Source of the DNA: an uncultured Actinomycetes bacterium
GTDB lineage: Bacteria; Actinomycetota; Thermoleophilia; Solirubrobacterales; 70-9
Length of the DNA stretch: 5,149 nucleotides
Direction: 5' to 3'
Assembly (NCBI GenBank): GCA_946886425.1
Contig: CAMPIP010000173.1
Span: 1-5,149, forward strand
This document shows positions 5,033-5,149 of this stretch, piece after piece; position 1 is the stretch's first letter, and each line of letters opens with the position of its first letter. The translations under genes were made by a program, and so were the position numbers. Below the pieces are notes generated by a model. It saw only the letters and a list, made by a program, of their open reading frames with translations, was not told the DNA's origin and did not search any database.

Positions 5033-5149
5033 CTACTGGGCGATGTAGAAGAGGGCGACGACGAAGGCTAGGGCGAAGACGCCCGTTGCTATGCAGGCGG
5101 CAACGAGGCCGGCGGCCATGTTCTTTCGTGCGTTCTCACGTTCCACTGG
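5033..5149 (-). CDS. Small single-helix membrane protein, C-terminal part running off the window
   Basis: Reading the minus strand from the right edge gives 38 residues, ending at TAG (complement of 5033-5035). The start is not certain. The visible part is a charged segment, VERENARKN, followed by one hydrophobic helix (AGLVAACIATGVFALAFVVA) and a short tail ending in YIAQ. A GTG near the edge (complement of 5144-5146) could be the start of a 37-residue protein, but the gene may equally begin outside the window. The layout, a charged 'ERENARKN' stretch then one helix, is like small oxidase-assembly or accessory membrane proteins. I cannot assign it. It abuts the 97-residue gene with a three-base gap and is probably in the same operon. 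Confidence 0.65.
   Translation of the reverse strand, partial: PVERENARKNMAAGLVAACIATGVFALAFVVALFYIAQ

Overview
The window is about 5.1 kb of very GC-rich DNA, coding almost wall to wall. It carries parts of an aerobic respiratory (cytochrome c oxidase) locus. GC-rich codons, an actinobacterial-style heme A synthase (IEYGNR in place of the usual E-x-x-H-R), a short five-helix oxidase subunit III, and a small heptad-repeat protein with a C-terminal anchor all point to a high-GC actinobacterium. A member of the Thermoleophilia/Solirubrobacterales is my best guess. That placement rests on protein style and memory, not on a search.

Layout. Plus strand, 1-1309: the 3' end of a universal-stress-like protein gene, overlapping by one base the gene for oxidase subunit III (334-957). 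A 169-base gap without a visible gene follows, then a 60-residue two-helix membrane protein (1127-1309). A separate plus-strand gene (1368-1682) encodes a tail-anchored coiled-coil protein containing a 21-bp tandem repeat. Its 3' end overlaps the convergent gene by 38 bp. Minus strand, 4179 down to 1645: a likely three-gene operon of a diheme cytochrome c lipoprotein, heme A synthase (ctaA), and a nine-helix membrane protein that looks like a compact presenilin/signal-peptide-peptidase type GxGD aspartyl protease. Plus strand, 4306-4716: a stand-alone two-CBS-domain protein, divergent from the cytochrome gene. Minus strand, 5149 down to 4736: the end of a one-helix small membrane protein and a 97-residue two-helix protein resembling oxidase subunit IV-type accessory subunits.

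How they fit together. CtaA makes heme A for the aa3-type oxidase, of which subunit III and probably the 97-residue protein are parts. The diheme cytochrome is suited to passing electrons to that oxidase on the outer face of the membrane. The CBS protein could sense adenine nucleotides, but nothing in the sequence ties it directly to respiration beyond the shared divergent promoter region.

The most interesting item is the putative intramembrane protease directly downstream of ctaA and probably co-transcribed with it. It has nine predicted helices, an Asp in helix 6, GFGD in helix 7 and a Pro/VAL motif at helix 9. This is the catalytic layout of presenilin-type proteases. The assignment is made by eye from motifs and needs a profile search and structure prediction.
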